From NCBI RefSeq assembly GCF_040712315.1, contig NC_134013.1, positions 13,923,001-13,987,000 of the forward strand: 64,000 nucleotides of DNA, written 5' to 3'. Below, in pieces: positions 22,524-35,227 of the stretch (positions are counted from its first letter, which is position 1; each line of letters opens with the position of its first letter). The stretch comes from Castanea sativa (lineage: Eukaryota > Streptophyta > Magnoliopsida > Fagales > Fagaceae). A program made the translations under genes and the position numbers. The notes beneath the pieces were generated by a model. That model did no database searches. It was given only the letters and a program-made list of their open reading frames with translations, and was not told the DNA's origin.

Positions 22524-25500
22524 GTCTGTTGTATCTTTCTTTGCTTTTAGCTACTAAAAATTGGATGCCTAGTTATCATGAAATGCTTTATCTACTGTTC
22601 AATCAAATGGTTGATCCACTCTTTGGTACTTGTTTAAAAACTACTAGAGGAAGTCTTATTGCTTTCATTTAATTGTTTATTAGTGAGAGCGGAATTCCTC
22701 CTTATAGGTTATACTTACAAATCTTTCTTGTTTGAATTAAAGACTAGGTTTTGTGTTAAAATGGGTCATGCATGATGGCATATATGGATACATGCATATA
22801 TTCTAAATATTGCTTGCATATTGGGAAATAACCGCACTGAAAAGAATCTGGCATTTGAAACTATATAAGTAATCTATGTATAGGTCAATCCTAACTTACT
22901 GCAATTTGGTATTTAAACCAACATCCTAGGAGAAATTGTTGTATACTTGTATATTCTGCACTATGTAGTAAGTTGAAGTATTAGATAGTCATTGCTTATC
23001 TCTTAGACATTTTTCTATTAAGACAGGTAGGCTTTAACCTTTTGGAGAAGGGAAAAAGAAGGGGTCTTTTTTGGAAAAGGTTTGGCTCCAACCACCAATA
23101 GAAAGATAACATGTGTCCCGTCATGTGCATTGCACATGACTCGGTTGGTTGGGTTAAGTGAGTTGTGTGCAATACATGACAGGGACTAATGTCATTTTCA
23201 TATTGGTGGTTGAAGCCAAGCTTTCCATTTCTTTTTGTGGGGGGGGGTTGGAGAGGGGCAAGGGGAAGGATTGAAAAATTATTATTAGAAAGTATTTGGA
23301 GAAGTGAAACCCTTACCTTCTCTATCTATCAACTTGTGAGCCCATTCTGGAAACTCAAGAGGAAAACAAACAGTCTTCATACTTCCAATATCAGTATTAA
23401 AATTGGTAAAGTAATTAGCCATATACTTCATTTCTCTATTAACATGATGAATTTACCAGAAAAACAACAGTGTAAAAAGTTCAGTCATAAGTTTGCAATA
23501 CTCTCTCACTTTCTGTGGATTCAGCACTTTTTAAAGGATCGTCTCAGTATGAGTCTGTATCCACATTCCAGTCCTTTCCACTTGTAACCCAAGCCTAAGT
23601 TCCTAACTGCCCCCAATTCATCATGCAACACCAAGGCAGATTAAATTGCACTGCGGTGAGCACCTAAAGTAGCTCCATCATGATACCTCAAAAGACCGTC
23701 ATAGCAACCTCTATTCTTCTCAGATAACAAGCCATCCGGATTCAGCAACCAAATTCTAGTGTTGTTAAAAGCGCGCTTAAGCTCAAAGCTCGAAGCCCCA
23801 AGGCTCCAACGCTTTTTGCCTCAAAAGCTAGGCTCATTCAAAGAAGCGCGCTTTTTTGCGCTCTTTCAAAAAGCTCAAAGCGTGCTTTTTGGTGCTTTTT
23901 TATATTTTTCAAAAAAATAAATCAAAACTGAAATAAAATTTTAGAATCTTGACATCATTGATATAAACCATTGATTTGACATGTTTTTAGTGTAACTTAC
24001 TTATCAAAAAAAGATATTTTGAGTGTAACTTGTCCTAAAAGGCTAAAACCCAACCCACAACCTCCCAGTTCTTCCCTATTTTTATTTTTATTTTTTCTTA
24101 ATTTTTCTCCTTGAAACAGTAACCCACCTAGCTTCTTCTTCTTATTCTATTTTTTCCCTTTTTGGATATCTACTTGGTACCAATTACCATGTTGCTATGT
24201 CCTCATATTCTTAGCTCATTCATGGAAAAAAAAGAGTATGATATAACATATTTGTGGTAATTGTTTAGTTACTTTAGTGGTTGATGTTGAACATAGCAGA
24301 CTAATTCCTATAGAGTTACAAGTGATTAAATTATTAAATAATATTACTAATTAGTCATAGGGCATTATGGATTTGGAGATTTAAGAAAGGATATTACATG
24401 GAAATACTCATATCTAGCTTATCCAAAAAAATAAAATGACTTGATTTGCAATTTTTGTGTTAAAATTGCAAAAGTAGGGCTTATCTAAATGTTATATGAA
24501 TTATATAAAAATTTTATTTCAATTTCTATGATAATTTGGTCATTTGATTGTTGCATTTCTCATTAATAATTATTTTTAAATTTATTAAATTATTATTTTA
24601 AATGTGCGCTTCACTTCAATCAGGTGCGTGCTTGCGCTTTGCGCTTCGCGCCTAGGCCCCAAGAGATCTTTGCGCTTAAGTGCGCCCCTCGCTTTTACCA
24701 ACACTGAAATTCCTTCAGGAGGAGGGATACACCTACCAATCTCTCTCTCTCTCTAAGTAATAAGATTTTATAAGAGAAAATAAGCTACCTTATGCATACA
24801 AGACGTGTAATATAGCCAAAGAATAGGAATTACAAATGGAAAGAAAGAGGACCAATGAAGTAAACAACATTGTCAAATGCAAGACCAATCAAAGTCCTAA
24901 TAAAAGATGACTTCAGTTGGACCACTGAGACTTTTATGCCTTAAAAAGTGATGTGATATCTCTCTCCATGATATCCATTGCAAGCATACCAGGCTAAATC
25001 CCAAACAAATGACGAGTGTTTACCAAATCAATTTCTCTAACCACTTAACAACACTCCCTGGAATCACCCAATGGACACCAATCATGGGGAAGACAAAAAC
25101 CCATAGATCGTGTGCAACAACACAATGCAACCGGAGGCTGCCATAGTCTCCCCACTTTTCCTACACTTACAGCACCAATTAACCATGCTTTAGGTATAAT
25201 TTCTAATACTGAGGATTATGCATCTGGGCAATATTGAGCAAAAAAGGTTATTGGTAAGGCTATTTGGTTAGGATGATGTATAGACTATAGCCCGTAGATG
25301 AGAGCGATAGCTGTGTCTTACACTCTTTACTCCAAAACAACAAAAGAATATCAGAGATTCAAAATAACTACTTGCCTATGATTATATAGGCATCAAAGGT
25401 TATTTATCTAATGTGTGTTTGTTCATATCCTGTCAAAGTTCATGCATGGATCATGAATGTTCCTCCTTCCCTATCCCCTTCTTTACAAGAGGTAGCTGGC

Positions 25501-25800
25501 AAATGAGTTGCACCATGAGTTGGTGGACCAATGCTTAACTAAGCTCTTCTCGCAATTGTATATTTAATTTTTGATATTATAAACTGCAAAATAAACTGGA
25601 CGAAACGTGCTCAGATTCTATTATTTGCAGGCGTCCCATTGAGCTGAAACAACAGGACAAAGAATTCTGTCGGTGGGTTTCTTGGCACAAATTTATGTCA
25701 ACTTTCTTTGTTTGTTTCAATAAAGTGATTGTGGAAAAGAGATTGTATGGGCAGGATGTGATGGCTAATGAAACATCAAACTTCATTTCACCGTTTCTGC
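22524..25800 (+). other. Probable 3'-UTR intron and terminal UTR exon of the complex I gene
   Basis: The stop codon ends ...CATTAG|GTCTGT, a possible splice donor. About 3.1 kb later TTATTTGCAG|GCGTCCC (25621-25637) is a good acceptor, followed by non-coding, less AT-rich sequence and an AATAAA polyadenylation signal at 25719-25724. I infer an intron 22524-25630 and a terminal exon from 25631 to roughly 25,800. The alternative is a simple 3' end soon after 22523. The spacer holds the TIR element at 23757-24706 and otherwise no gene. Confidence 0.4.
23757..24706. mobile_element. TIR element, 950 bp, AAATTC flanks
   Basis: Left end TAGTGTTGTTAAAAGCG and right end CGCTTTTACCAACACTG are inverted repeats; pairing continues inward through GCTTAAG. 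AAATTC is repeated at 23751-23756 and 24707-24712. The two ends are GC-rich with many GCGCTT motifs, the middle is AT-rich. No coding capacity. Superfamily is uncertain: ends of this kind resemble hAT-like non-autonomous elements but the duplication looks 6 bp. Confidence 0.65.
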
Positions 25801-27403
25801 GAGCATGAATATTACTTCGGTTTTAATGTGTTATTTACAATCCTGACCTTCTATCCTTTCGTGTAATATATTTTTAAGCAGCAGGGAATCCTCTTATCAT
25901 TTTTCCTTCCATCCATAGCTAACTGTCCTTGCCCAAAATAATGTCAATTGTTAACCTTATTGGCTTCTATTCATTTTAATTCAGTTCATCGTTTTTATAG
26001 GAATGCAATTCTGCCTAATATTGACATTACTGTAGGTGTAATTTATAGAAGAATAAGAACAAGAAGTTACAAAGATTTGTTTTGTACTCATATATTAGTC
26101 TGTAAGCACCTGAAAGTACTCCTAAGTCCTACCCAAGCTCACTTTACATGAATAAAATCTGGGGACACAATTTTGCATAATGGTTGAAATGGATTGTTAA
26201 TAAAATGATCTCAATAGTCGAGTCATGTGACAGTGATATTATTAACCTTAACAAGTTATGAAAAAGATTTTGAAAAATGTTGTATCCATAATGTTGCACT
26301 TAAAAGTTAAAACACCACACAAAATGGAAGTGCTCGATACCTTCACTTGGACTGGCTTTTTTAGTTTTTTTTTTGAGAATATTAAATATTTTTAACACAT
26401 ACACAAGGAGAGAGAAAGAAGGTCTTAAAGAAATTTACAGTGGTTTATATTTAAAAAGCCTATACTAGTTGATATGTTTTCCTTAAAATCATCCATAGGA
26501 TTAACAGGTTTGATTCCCTTAGAATCTAACTGGCTTGAGGTCTAATTCACATTATATTCTAGAACTCTTCTGCTCCTGCTCACACTATACATTTCAAATT
26601 AGAGAACAAGTTTCTGTTTTTTGTTTTATTTTTATTTTTTAATAATTTAATTGTTATAACTGGGGAGAGAAATTTGAATTCTAGATATATTTGAAAGACC
26701 AGCGAGAGATGTTAACTAGTTGAACTACAAAGTTCTTAACAAATTTGATAACAAGTCAAATAACCTTGCAAATCGCAATTTGTTGTATGGCTTCATCACT
26801 AAGCTGGATGGGAAACATTTCTTACCACAAGACTTACTACTGTCAGTACTGTGTAAAGGTCAACAGCACAAACTATTGAAACAAGCACTGGCATTCACGT
26901 GTGTAGCAGGAGAGCTTGCCCTCCGAGGAGGGCAACAAATCTGATCACCCATCCGTGTGTAATATTTCTAAAATTGATTATTTGAAAATAATAAACACAT
27001 TTTAGATTCTCAAATCATGTTAGCTCCCAACTCTGCATAACAGCGCTGAGGTTGTCTTTCAATTTCCCAACATCACTATTAGCTCTTGTCCACTGTTGCA
27101 AGAGAAATGATTGTTGCCACTTGTTGGGATGTCTGGTTTCTTTCGATTATTGTTCGAAAGTGGGAAGAATTACTAGATATACCAAAGCAGTATGCCAGAG
27201 CAACTAGATAAATGTAATTGATAAGAAGCTTAATCGTCCAACAAAAACATCCAATCAAATATGCCCCTTTTTGCAACTATTGAATTATCCAATAGAAATC
27301 GTGCTATAGTAATATAGCCTTTAAAATTTCTCAATTAGGCTTAGAGAGAAAAAAAAAGAGATAACAGGATGAGAATTTTTGGTTAAGAAAGAAAGGAGGA
27401 GAG
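25801..27403. other. Intergenic stretch, no gene seen
   Basis: AT-rich, no protein-like open frame. On the minus strand, 26720-26640 carries A box-like TAGTTCAACTAGTTAAC and B box-like AGAATTCAAATTTC, a probable decayed tRNA-derived SINE. The rest shows no recognisable structure. Confidence 0.45.
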
Positions 27404-27411
27404 AGTGCATG

Positions 27412-29047
27412 CACTAGCGGAGTCAGAAATTTACTTTTGGGGAGCCAAATAAAAAAAATAGAATTAAAATTTTTTTTTTCTATATATTTTAATCATATTC
27501 ACATTATGTACAATAGTCTAAAATAATATTGTAAATGAAATTCAATATATAAGTTAAGCATTTCCATTATTAATGATTCAAAAGGATGTTCTTCATGTCC
27601 AATTCTTAGAGAATTGAAATGATGTTCATTGAAAGTTAAAGCTTCAGTATTAGAATTCAATGGTGTATTATATTTTTATTACCATATTTTTTTTCTTTGG
27701 AACTATAAATCAATATTTTTTAACTTGCTGCATAAATAAAGTTTTCAAGTTAAATTATAACTCATGCAGTATAATGACATAGATTTTTTTTTTTTAAAGA
27801 ACTAATAAAATATTAAAGATTGCTAGAAATTAGACAAAAATGTTTTAAATCTCAATGGATAAAAAAATCGAATCAAATGATCAATTACTTTTTTTTTTAT
27901 AATGATCAATTATTTTTCTTAGCCAAAAAAAAAAAAATCGTATATTTTATTTATAGATTATATTTTAATACTCCCTCCATTCCACTTAGTTTGTCCTCTA
28001 TTCCATTTTAGGATGTTCAAAATATTGTCCTGTTTCTAATAATAAAAGTCATTAATTTACTAATGTTTCTATTATACCCCTATTTAATTTTCAAAACTAC
28101 TCCATTTGAAAAGAAAATCAACAAATTTATTTAAGGGTAATTTTGGAAACTAATACATTTTTAAAAGTTAAACAATACAATAAATGATATTCCCTTAAAA
28201 AATTTGACTTTTTAAATAGGACAAATTAAATAGGAGGGAGAGAGTAATAGTTTTCTTCCAAAAAAATATATAGTTTTCATATATTAGATGTTATGTCCTA
28301 GTATAATATATTTTTATATATTTATTAATTTAATATGAAATAAAGATTAAAGAGAAGTCATATATGTGGCCACCTAGGGATTCTACCTCAGTTGTGAAGA
28401 ATTAAATTTTAACCATACACGTGCTCTGTGGTATTTGGAAGTTGGACCAAAGCAGACCAGTTGTCTGCTTCATAAACGTGTGAAAGAGTAAAGAAAAGAA
28501 AAGAAGAAAACAATTAGACTTAAGTTTAATACAGTGATCAATTTGGAGAGAGAGAGAGAGAGATCTACCATCGAAACCTGGTGGAGATATTTGCAATTGC
28601 GTGATAGTGTAATTTTTTTAGGGTGAAAAAGAAGAGTTACATATATTATTATGAAGATGGCTGCTGATAGCTTCCTTCCGCCGTTCAATCAAAAGTAAGC
28701 CATAGAAGTGTTTTTTTATACGGAAGTAACGGAGAAATTTTTTATAATATCTTTTTTTTTTTTTTCGTTTTTTTGGGACAAGTTATCTCTTTTATTTGTT
28801 GAGATAATTGTTAAAATAACTGAGATTGTAACATAATACAAATGAATGTTACATTTAATTCTAAATCATTTTTTTTTTTTATGTAAAAAATTATTTGACT
28901 AGGATGGGAGCTAGATCTAGATACATTCTTCGAAATTTTTGAAAATGATTGAGATAACTCATATATTAGTATATATTCTAATATTTTTTTTGGGGGGGGG
29001 GGGGGGGGGGCCTGGCCCCCTTGGGTCCCGATGTGGCTCCGCCACTG
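27412..29047. mobile_element. hAT-type non-autonomous element, 1.6 kb
   Basis: Left end CACTAGCGGAG and right end CTCCGCCACTG are inverted repeats (9 of 11). Flanks AGTGCATG (27404-27411) and AGTTCATG (29048-29055) match at 7 of 8 positions; 8-bp duplications are typical of hAT. The right end contains a run of about 20 G (28992-29010). No transposase is seen. A Stowaway-like MITE is nested inside (27971-28244). At 28651-28694 an ATG-led short frame (MKMAADSFLPPFNQ) runs into a GTAAGC donor, which looks like a captured first exon, but this is weak. Confidence 0.65.
27971..28244. mobile_element. Stowaway-like MITE nested in the hAT element
   Basis: Left end CTCCCTCCATTCC and right end GGAGGGAGAGAG are inverted repeats of the CTCCCTCC type common to plant Mariner/Stowaway MITEs; pairing extends into GTTTGTCC and GGACAAATT. 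TA flanks both sides (27969-27970, 28245-28246). About 274 bp, AT-rich interior, no coding capacity. Confidence 0.7.
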
Positions 29048-29055
29048 AGTTCATG

Positions 29056-29793
29056 GAGTTTGATAGATGAAAATGTAAGTGGTGGGTTGGGACTTGGGAC
29101 CTGTTAGGTTTTTTTTTTTTTTTTTTTCCTTTTAAAAAAGAAGATATTGTATCATTAAAATAGACAACTTCATTGCTTAGGTTTTTTTTTTTTTGGCAGA
29201 ATTTCATTGCTTAGTTATTCACATATGTAAGAAAATTAACGAAGCATTGTCACGACCAACAGTTCATTTTTAAATCTTTAAGAACAGATCATTATAAACA
29301 TTAAAGATTAAATGTAAACTTCCTAAACCAATAGTGTTTTTTTACTTGAATTTTTTATTTTTGAAGTCAACATCTAAAGTTTTTTATTTTTAATTACGGA
29401 TTCTTCTGGTAACCCACTCAAATATGATTCGCTGGTTTTGGTGGGATACTTCTTAGCATTAGATTATTCTTCATAGTTTTCTTGTCCAAAACTTTAATTT
29501 GTTTGATTCATTTTCAATTTACGCTCCAAAGACATGGTTTTCATTCATTATTAATTTAGAAAACAATCAAATCAATATGAACCGCTGTATTCATAAAGTT
29601 TTTAAATAAAAAACCAAAAGCAAAGTACATTACTAGGCTGCAGGTTTGAAAGGCTTATCTAGTAGAGTACAAACACCACTAAACTGTTTTATAAGAATGA
29701 ATAAAAGAATACAATAAAATGGAATCAATGACTAATCTAGCTTTGTACTGTGCCCTAAAAGTGGTGAGCCGGACTGCCAGAGAGAGGCAAGCC
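29056..29793. other. Spacer downstream of the DUF241 gene, no gene seen
   Basis: AT-rich with several poly-T runs (29109-29127, 29183-29194). On the minus strand the first 100-200 bases below 29794 would be the 3' UTR of the DUF241 gene. Nothing else recognisable. Confidence 0.5.
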
Positions 29794-30540
29794 TTAAAAT
29801 TGGGCTGCCAACCTTGGGATTCCCACTGTTACGTACGTACAACTAGCTAGTTTGTTAGAACTTAGAATGTTGAGAAGTGAAACCCTAGTCTGGATCAAAC
29901 GCCTAAACATGCAATCCAGCTCAGCCTCAAGATCTTCAATGGCAATCTCCACTGCCTCCAATCTTTTATTCGCACTTTGAATCGCCATTACATCGCACAT
30001 ATCATATAAACCTTGACCACCCACGCGTATAAACCTTGACGCAAAAGACCCTTTAGCTGATTTTTGATCCAGCCATGGTATAGAAATGAGGGACAATAGT
30101 GACTCCACGATAGAAATACTAGTCACCCTCACTTCCTTTAGCACATCAACCACTACTTTAAGGTTCTCATCGATTGGTGAGTGATTCGAAACAATGGATT
30201 TGCTCTTAATCCCTTTTAAAGAATTCAAGCACTTCAATGTTTCCTTCTTCAACTTCTTTCTATAGTGATTATAAGCCGCAATTTTGGTACCAATATCGGG
30301 CTCGCCAATGCATACTTTACGCAATGTGAATTGAAGATCATGGAGTTGTTCTTTGACGAGCGATAGAACATCTTTAGAAATGCCACACACGTCCAACATT
30401 CTTAGAGAAGCCTCCGAGACCTCATGTACCCACTTTTCTTGTCGATGGCTCACAAGGGATTGTTGGATAGTGGGTGAGTGAAGAAGGAGATTGGCAGAGT
30501 TGTGTAAGTCTCTAAGAGCATCAAAATTTGGGAGTGCCAT
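29794..30540 (-). CDS. DUF241 family protein, single exon
   Basis: 248-aa open frame. It matches the plant DUF241 (PF03087) family: an LHNSANLLLHSP-type helix, the signature TQQ/IQQ...H...EKWV followed by SLRMLDVCG and KDVLSLVKEQ, a basic YRKKLKKE segment, and the conserved C-terminal pattern of a helix with EDLEAELDCMFRRLIQTRVSLLNIL. The family has unknown biochemical function, and single-exon members in tandem are normal. Most members have an extra N-terminal SLPSR-like segment and are about 280-300 aa. This one starts directly at the first helix, so it is short at the N terminus. A TATATATAA box on the minus strand at about 30637-30629 lies 90 bp upstream of the ATG and supports this start. 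Confidence 0.85.
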   Translation of the reverse strand: MALPNFDALRDLHNSANLLLHSPTIQQSLVSHRQEKWVHEVSEASLRMLDVCGISKDVLSLVKEQLHDLQFTLRKVCIGEPDIGTKIAAYNHYRKKLKKETLKCLNSLKGIKSKSIVSNHSPIDENLKVVVDVLKEVRVTSISIVESLLSLISIPWLDQKSAKGSFASRFIRVGGQGLYDMCDVMAIQSANKRLEAVEIAIEDLEAELDCMFRRLIQTRVSLLNILSSNKLASCTYVTVGIPRLAAQF

Positions 30541-33500
30541 AAAGGAAAAAGATGCGACTCTGAAATGAATTAATGCTTATGAGAGTATAAGCACTTTGTA
30601 GCTAATTCCTTAGTTTTGAGTTCTGTTATATATAGAAGCCTATAAAGACAGGATATCCTGAATCAGATCTGAGGTCTTTATGTAAATAGACCATGAAGTA
30701 CCCTTCGTATAGTACGGCTGAGCACAATTGGCAACAGCTAAGAGACCAAGTTATTTGAAGGAACCTTCCATTAGAGATAGTGAGGCAATGTTTTGTGGCT
30801 AAGATTTTGTTGTTGGTGAATAGACTACTATGCCAAATATTCATGCACGAGGAGGGAGGTGCCAACCTGTGTTAATTTTTAATTCGAAAGAGGACAATAT
30901 GTCTTGCAAACAAGAGACTTTAAAAAAATGAGCAATCAGCTAAAGGGTAGGATCTTGTCAAGAAAATAAAGACGATAGAGATCGTAGGGTTAGTTACAAC
31001 TGTGCATGGTTTTGGTTTCTTTGTGCACGACATGGAAATCTGAGACTAAGATCAACATTTGCGGTACCGACTTCATGAAAATTCTTGGGAAAGTTCGTCA
31101 CCATCTGGATCAACACACTTGCTAGAAAGATTAGTGGTCTTAGAAACAAGTTGAACGATTCGGATAATGCTGGTATATGGTTTCGGATAACGAATGAATT
31201 TTCACGAAGGTTTGTAGAAACTCAAAATGTTTACTGTATGTGTCCTGAAAAATCAGTTTACAGAAGTTTATGTGTCCGTTTGACAAAAATTATTTTTATT
31301 AACTTATTTTACTATTTAATTTATTTTTGTTATTATATATAAGTTTTATTGTACTATTTCAGTTAATTTTTATCTTTATTTACAATATTTTCAACAAAAA
31401 AATTTCAGTTTTAGCAAAATAAACGGATCAACGGACCCTACATAAGAGAAAAGAGAGTAATCAATACAAAGAATTTAAGTTCACAAGAGTGAGTAGCTAA
31501 TAATCCAATAACATAACCTTACCAAGTATAAATCTCCAAAATACTCCTAAAAGACCCTACTCCAACAATTAATATGAAAATTATATTTCTTTTTACAATA
31601 GTTACAAAGGATTTTGATAGAGGTTGCCCATATTGTTTTAGCAACAAAATAAAAAAAAAGTGGTGGGACAGGGATGGGACAAGATTTTAACCCCTACAGT
31701 GTGAATGGATAGTTTAAACATTTTAGTCCCACCTTGTCCTGTGTTGATAAAGGTAATTGTAAATTTTTTCATACCTTAAATCTCTATTATTTAAGCAAAA
31801 AAAATCAATACTAGTTTATTTAAATGCATGGATATTAAGATTTTTGTTTTTGTTGTGATATTGTCTTGTTAAAATCTTAGATAATATTATTAATTTCTTG
31901 ATAAAAATCCGTTTGACTTGATAGGATAAATTTAATTATAATTTCAAATATTTTTACATTAATGAAACAGGTTTTATTATAAAAATTATAATAGTTATAG
32001 GGCAAACTAACATTAAATAAAATTTTACAAAGTGGGGTGGGTCTCAAGGGGCAGAAATGGGACAAGGAAGTTTTTCCCATCATACGAAGCAGGGCAAAGA
32101 TGGAGTAAGACAAAACCATGCAGAGCAGTCGGCCCCGTCCCTCTCTATTGCCATCCCTTACCTACCCAAGGTTTAGAGCTTGGGGTTGAGGAAGAGGGGG
32201 TCTTAGGTTCTACCTCCAAGGGGAACACTTTAGGTTAGATTTTTACAATTAATGGAGAACATGTGCCATCTCACTCTCAGCTTCTATAAATTGAAATTTC
32301 TAATTCACCTTTTGCTGTTATTTGTGACTATATAGGGAACTATGATCTCTGATCCAGCATCATGTATAAAAGAATTAGAAGAGGTTAAACCCTTTTTCTT
32401 CAGCCGACACATACAGAACGGAGAGAGAGATAGAGAGAAGTCTGAATGGATCCCACAACTTTCTTTTTCCCAATAACATTAAGGTCATTTTCTTTCATAG
32501 TTTGGAAAAGTTGTGCACGTAAAGGCATCTTCTCACTCAATATGCTAAAAAAAAAAAAGAATTGTGGAAGTAGATGACTACACGGCCCACGGGGGTGACA
32601 TTTTGTGCTACCTTCAAATTGGATACTGGGTGATCTTAACTAATTACAAAACGAAGTCTTTTCAAACATTTTAATTCAATCATGATCAGATTGTCGGAAG
32701 CCTCCAGTCCCTCTCTTTTCAGTTGAGGCAACTGAAGGTGTTACATCTAGGTACAAATGGGTTCACTTGAATGGTTGGGTTTATTTGGGTTTTCGAAATT
32801 ATTAGTTATTTTTTGAATGTCGGTGATGTAGTGTTCACTTATTTTATATTTATGATAGACCCATTATAAATAGTATGCCCTATCATGAATATAAGAAGAT
32901 AGAGTATCATGTTATTGTATTTTAGAAATATTTTATAATTACTTATATATGTAGTGGATCAAAACATCGTTTACCATTCCTATGATTCTTATATTCATTC
33001 TTTGACACGCCAGTTCAATTTGGTATGACTTGTATTTTTCTGATGTGCGAAAAATATTTAATATTCTATTATTTTATTTTCTACCACTAAAACCATTCAT
33101 ATTTTACATGGCTCATAATCTACTACTTTAGTAGATGTGAAAAAAAAATTGTTATTAGACTTACTCATTGTATAATGTACAAACAAAAAAGAGCGAATGA
33201 GGCAATAAAGTAATGATTAATGAGTAGAATTATTAAATATAAATAGTTTTTTCACACAATTCTAACAACAATTAAAATTGTGACTTGAAATCACTTGAAA
33301 ATCGTAATTTTAAGTCACAATTTTAGTTGCTTTTAAAGGTATGTAAAACTATGTAAAACAACTTGTATGTAACAAACCTACTTATAATTAATTAGACAAA
33401 AATGGATAATTATTTTTATGGCTAATTTAATGGATGATATTTGAGAACTCATATAGTAGACAAAACAAAATGAGACAAAAATGAGAGTGCTCATGATTCA

Positions 33501-33789
33501 TTAGCGTTGAGGACATTGACAATGCATTCCAAGTTCTGTTGGCGAAATTTGTACAACAAAAGATTCCAAGTTCCTAGCTCTAGCTCCACGTGGTGCCTAA
33601 GGGTACCATGGATGATCATTCTATTCATGTTTTTTGCTGTGGGTCTATAAATGTATATCATATCCTTTACGTTTAATTTAGGCATATGGAATCCGACTCG
33701 AAAATTAAAATCTCAAGAATACTCTGAGCTTATCTAACCAAAGAAGGACAAGAACACACCCAAAAAAAAAAAAAAAAACACAGAGAGAG
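30541..33789. other. Long intergenic stretch, no gene seen
   Basis: AT-rich. A TATA-like box near 30630 serves the DUF241 gene. Around 31660-32160 G-rich GGGATGGGACAAG and the complement of GGGATGGCAATAG suggest ends of a decayed hAT-type element, not delimited. At 33272-33325 TAAAATTGTGACTT and its complement AAGTCACAATTTTA form a 14-bp perfect stem. TCTATAAATG at 33644-33653 is a likely TATA box for the LOG gene. No coding region could be supported. Confidence 0.5.
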
Positions 33790-35166
33790 ATGGAGGAAAA
33801 TATAGTGAAGTCAAGGTTCAAAAGGGTTTGTGTTTTCTGCGGAAGCAAAACAGGCAAGAGGACTTGTTATAGTGATGCTGCTCTGGAACTAGGCCAAGAG
33901 CTGGTACCCTTTTCATGCCTAGAGATTATTATTATTAGTATTATGTTTTTGGATTTTCAATTGCTTTACCTGTGAATTTAATCAAACTGAACATTGAATT
34001 TCAAGTATTTTCTTGGTCCTGTACTTACTGATCAAGGAGTTATCTTGGTTTTCTCGAGGAAGGTCTCTAGGAGGCTGGATCTTGTTTATGGAGGAGGAAG
34101 TGTTGGATTAATGGGCTTAGTTTCTAAACAGGTCCATGGAGGTGGTGGACATGTTATGGGGTACAATCTCTACCATTTCTCATTATGATTTCTAGTTTGG
34201 AATAAAATCTTTGTGCCCATTTTGCGGCTTAAAGTTAATTAACTTGTTTGTTGGTTTTATTCACAGAATCATTCCCAAATTTTTGATGGACAAGGAGGTA
34301 GTCTAGAACGTAGAATAATAATTATACTATTAGATTCATGGATTTCATAATAGTTAATTTTTTTAAAACGATAATTTGTATATATTCTCTATTTTAGTCA
34401 ACAAGTTCTTTGGTGATTTATATTTGGTTTGTTCTTTGTTGAGCAGATAACTGGGGAAACAGTTGGGGAGGTCAGGCTAGTAGCAGACATGCACCAGAGG
34501 AAAGCAGAGATGGCTCGCTATTCTGACTGTTTTATTGCTCTTCCAGGTCTCCCTCTTTCGTTTTCTCTAGGACTCTGAAATTGTGGACAATTAATGAATT
34601 GCTGATTTTTATGCATATGATTAGGTGGGTATGGAACTTTGGAAGAGTTATTGGAAGTTGTCACATGGTCCCAACTTGGGATCCACGATAAGCCTGTAAA
34701 GCAACTTCATGATTCAGACTAAAATTTGATAGCTAGTTCGCATATATATTGGAAGATCAAAACCTGACTTTTTTTTTTTTTATGCATGAATCAATAGGTG
34801 GGATTGCTTAATGTCGATGGATACTACAACTCTCTCCTCTCTTTCATAAACACAGCCGTGGAAGATGGATTTATCAAGCCCTCTCAGCACAATATAATCG
34901 TCTCTGCTCCAAACGCTAGGGAACTCATTCAAAAACTCGAGGTGGGTTTCTCTTTCTCTCTGTAAATAAGAATTTACGTTGTCCTAATTTATTAGCTTTC
35001 TCTTTTCGCTCTTCGTAAATAAGAATTTTAAAATTGTCCTGATTTAGCCTTTTGTTTGTTTGATTAGGAATACGAGCCTGTGCATGATGGGGTAGTTGCT
35101 AAGGCCAAGTGGGAGGCAGAACAGGCGGAGTTTAATGCTTCTTTGCAGACTGATATTGCTCGTTAA
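33790..35166 (+). CDS. LOG: Cytokinin riboside 5'-monophosphate phosphoribohydrolase (LOG)
   Basis: Cytosolic enzyme that releases active cytokinin base from cytokinin nucleoside monophosphates in one step. Seven exons: 33790-33903, 34063-34160, 34267-34297, 34447-34546, 34625-34695, 34798-34941, 35068-35166. They sum to 657 nt, 218 aa plus stop, the usual LOG length, and all introns are GT...AG. Visible motifs: VCVFCGSK near the start, [10 protein letters not shown] (about residues 47-56), the Arg of [10 protein letters not shown], and the family signature PGGYGTLEE (residues 114-122, split by intron 4) with the catalytic Arg/Glu environment. The C-terminal tail is short and ends TDIAR. Paralogue number cannot be decided. 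No defect seen. Confidence 0.95.
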
Positions 35167-35227
35167 GTCAATAGAGACCACGAGTGAATCTTTTAGGTTT
35201 CATTTTTCTTTTCTTTATTCTTGAGAA

